Part shown: positions 33,650 to 35,647 of the stretch, piece after piece
Position numbering within the stretch: position 1 is the stretch's first letter
Layout of the letters: each line of letters starts with the position of its first letter
From: JBCCQH01 sp039024435
Lineage (GTDB): Bacteria > Bacteroidota > Bacteroidia > J057 > JADKCL01
Direction: 5' to 3'
Assembly: GCA_039024435.1 (NCBI GenBank)
Contig: JBCCQH010000079.1
Span: 1-35,647, forward strand
Length of the DNA: 35,647 nucleotides
Made by a program: the position numbers and the translations under genes
Notes under the pieces: generated by a model
Told to the model about the DNA's origin: nothing
The model's input: the letters and a program-made list of their open reading frames with translations, nothing else
Database searches by the model: none

Positions 33650-33672
33650 TTAGCCAATTGCTAATAATTTTT
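33650..33672 (+). terminator. Weak possible terminator
   Basis: TTAGC (33650-33654) and GCTAA (33660-33664) form a 5-bp stem with loop CAATT, followed by TAATTTTT. It follows the exported-protein stop. A weak, A/T-rich structure that may be chance. Confidence 0.25.
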
Positions 33673-33719
33673 GATGTCCAGTCGGAAAATCGTACCTTGC
33701 GGAGGAAGGGAGGAAAAGA

Positions 33720-35321
33720 ATGGGTACGACAACCAAAAGCCGAGACCGGCAATCCGAGGGAGCACCGCCGGTGGACAGCGATCCGCAGGTAAGCAGAGTG
33801 GAGAAGGGAATATCAAGCGGGGGCGACGCGGAAGATTTACATCGCCGGATTGGATCCTCCCACCAAACCGCCCCCCCAAATAAACGGATTCCGGTTTCAT
33901 TGACGCCCGAGCGCGAGGCGGACTTCCATTTTATCTGGGAACAATTGCACTTTGATCGCGGAGGACTCACTACGTCCTGTGGCAAGCAACTGAGCATTGT
34001 GCATCCCGGCACCCTCAACACCGATCAGGGTCCGGACTTCTTGCAAGCAAAGATCGAGCTCGACGGCATTCTGCTCTGTGGGCACGTAGAATTGCACCTC
34101 GACGGACAAGACTGGTATACTCACCGCCACGACCGAGATCCGGGATATTGTCCGGTGATTCTACACGTAGTTGCCCAGCCGAGCCGGCGGCCCCCAAAAC
34201 GCAAGGATGGTACGGTGATTCCGGAGCTGGTATTGAGAGAGCGGATTCATTCGGGGCCGCTGGCGCGGATTCGGGCGTTGCGGAGCCAGAGCAAAGGGCT
34301 GGCCTGTGCGCCTTGGCTCGTGAAGCAAATCCCCCATCTTTCGCACAAGGAATTCGAACAATACGGCAAAGGACGCTTGCTGCGCAAGGCGGAGGCGTTT
34401 CGGAAGCGGATGCAAGGTTTGCGGGGGGATTGGGAGCAAATCATTTGGGAGGCCTTGGCGCGCAGCTTTGGGGGACCGGTAAATGGGGCAAGTTTTGGAG
34501 AATTGGCGCGGGCACTGCCCTGGAAAGTGTTGCGGTCGTACCTGAGAGTCCCGGGGAGGCGCTATCTACAACTGGATGCCGTCACACAAAGGAATCAGGG
34601 GGCAAATATCCTGCGGGAAAAGCACCAAGCGTACGGGCATTTTCCCGCAACCGAAGTAATTTCGGAGGGTTCGCGGGAGTCACTTGAAGCCTTGCTTTTT
34701 GGGGTGGCAGGTCTATTGGAAGATCAGCTTCCCAAACGGGAGCCATGGCCCCTGCGTTTGCGACTGGAATGGTCGTACCTCGCCCGGAAACACCGCCTGC
34801 GAGCCCAGGCGATCCCCTGGCTGCACCACCGGATGCGTCCGGCCTCGTTTCCCGAGGTCCGGCTCTCCCAACTTGCCGGATTTCTGCTTACTTTTTCGGA
34901 TTTGGCGACGCTTTTGGTGCCGTCCGCCTGGGACCGGGTTTTGAAATCAGAGGTCGGTACGGCGCGCTACTGGGACACGCATTCACGGCTAGGCAAGGTA
35001 GCGGTGCCCCGCAAGCGGGCTTTGGGGGCCTCGGTTCGGGAACGATTCATTCTGAATGGATTGGCACCGCTCGCCCTCTTGTACGGTGAGTGGCACGGAG
35101 CACGCTGGATTCCCGGAGCAATTCCGCCGGAGAAATTGATCTTCGAGGTATTGCGGGGAATGCCCCCGGAAGACAATCGGATTGTCCGCCTCGTACAGGA
35201 ATCTCACACCCGGCCCCAAAATGCACTGCAAGCCCAAGGTGCTTTGGAACTATACAAGATGAACTGCTTGCAGCACAATTGTTTACAATGCCGAATCGGC
35301 CGGGATATTGTGGGGAGTTAA
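33720..35321 (+). CDS. DUF2851 family protein
   Basis: 533 residues. From about residue 63 it follows the DUF2851 pattern known across Bacteroidota: EREADFHFIWEQLHFD, QLSIVHPGTLNTDQGPDF, CGHVELHLDGQDWYTHRHDRD, VILHVVAQPS, with a C-terminal metal-like cluster KMNCLQHNCLQCRIG (Cys516, Cys521, Cys524). Molecular function is not established. The first 60 or so residues (MGTTTKSRDRQSEGAPPVDS and on) are polar and low-complexity and look unlike the family; a later start (GTG at 33798 or TTG at 33900) is possible, although the ATG at 33720 is preceded by a purine-rich GGAGGAAGGGAGGAAAAG. No signal peptide. Confidence 0.88.
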   Translation: MGTTTKSRDRQSEGAPPVDSDPQVSRVEKGISSGGDAEDLHRRIGSSHQTAPPNKRIPVSLTPEREADFHFIWEQLHFDRGGLTTSCGKQLSIVHPGTLNTDQGPDFLQAKIELDGILLCGHVELHLDGQDWYTHRHDRDPGYCPVILHVVAQPSRRPPKRKDGTVIPELVLRERIHSGPLARIRALRSQSKGLACAPWLVKQIPHLSHKEFEQYGKGRLLRKAEAFRKRMQGLRGDWEQIIWEALARSFGGPVNGASFGELARALPWKVLRSYLRVPGRRYLQLDAVTQRNQGANILREKHQAYGHFPATEVISEGSRESLEALLFGVAGLLEDQLPKREPWPLRLRLEWSYLARKHRLRAQAIPWLHHRMRPASFPEVRLSQLAGFLLTFSDLATLLVPSAWDRVLKSEVGTARYWDTHSRLGKVAVPRKRALGASVRERFILNGLAPLALLYGEWHGARWIPGAIPPEKLIFEVLRGMPPEDNRIVRLVQESHTRPQNALQAQGALELYKMNCLQHNCLQCRIGRDIVGS

Positions 35322-35600
35322 CCTTTTTGCGGGGAGGAAATACGGTGAAAGGGGGAAACAGTTCTGATACAAGGGGAGCGTGAGGTACAGTGAACGGTAC
35401 GGGCGAACACAGTCATCGTGTAAGTACACTGCACAGGGGGAGTGTGGAGGAGGGCAGACCAAAATGGATTGCATAGAATGCGTGCATCTGCTGGGATTGA
35501 TTGGCTATTTTTCTGACCGATACATTTGCGGTGAATTGCTCGGTTGCGTAAATTATAACTACCCCTTTGCATCGCATAGAGAAATCAAGGCCACGGCTCA
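35322..35600. other. Gene-free interval, nothing recognised
   Basis: About 280 bp between the DUF2851 stop and the next start. Short open frames on both strands lack coding character. No terminator, tRNA or clear promoter; TACCCCTTTG near 35560 has the parts of a -7 box with two extra bases inside. Confidence 0.5.
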
Positions 35601-35647
35601 ATGTCCGAATCAAAACTGGAGTATTTCCTGACCCATCTATCGGGGGC
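35601..35647 (+). CDS. Start of an unidentified gene, cut by window edge
   Basis: ATG at 35601 opens a frame (MSESKLEYFLTHLSG) that runs to the end of the window. Too short to identify; listed because the start is polar and gene-like and follows a gene-free interval. Confidence 0.3.
   Translation, partial: MSESKLEYFLTHLSG

Overview
The window looks like a chromosomal segment of a fairly GC-rich member of the Bacteroidota, probably in or near the Saprospiria/Lewinella group. The evidence is two type IX secretion (T9SS) cargo proteins, one with a type B (CHU_C) tail and one with a type A tail; a PorP/SprF-type outer-membrane protein; an OmpA/PD40 protein; many Ala-Gln signal-peptide ends; and promoters of the Bacteroidota form TTG-N(17-23)-TAnnTTTG. 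The genus is inference. No tRNA, rRNA, insertion sequence, phage gene or CRISPR array was found. High GC leaves long antisense frames open under most genes; these were discarded.

Layout. 1-2203 (minus): polyamine genes, an AdoMet decarboxylase-spermidine synthase fusion translationally coupled to a ureohydrolase that runs off the left edge. 2204-2702: gene-free, filled with REP/MITE-like repeats. 2755-4521 (minus): long-chain acyl-CoA synthetase with its own terminator. 4522-5132: gene-free by protein criteria, but with a perfect 23-bp dyad, two small hairpins and an orphan rightward terminator, which suggests a regulated small RNA. 5133-11124: a set of poorly characterised genes: a Cys-rich protein, a metzincin lipoprotein, an alpha-helical protein and a small lipoprotein. 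11377-15405: M28 peptidase, pirin and a gamma-glutamyltranspeptidase-like enzyme. 15488-17248: a one-component regulator with TolB-like, TPR and LytTR parts.

17347-23018 (minus): an operon of T9SS type B cargo, PorP/SprF and OmpA/PD40 protein, driven by a textbook Bacteroidota promoter at 23044-23073. 23117-24391: GT2 glycosyltransferase. 24392-24835: a divergent intergenic region with four head-to-tail 35-bp repeats. 24836-29080: exported protein, flavin amine oxidase lipoprotein, two outer-membrane barrel candidates and a NeuD-like acyltransferase. 29213-32897 (plus): a beta-propeller T9SS cargo, a class II aldolase and a CPBP membrane protease joined by two ATGA overlaps, followed by an exported protein, a DUF2851 protein and the first codons of another gene.

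Most of the window is cell-envelope and secretion biology with ordinary metabolism between. The least explained parts are the candidate small RNA locus (4819-5028), the two repeat arrays, and the Cys-rich/metzincin pair. All functions come from reading motifs by eye; no database search was possible.
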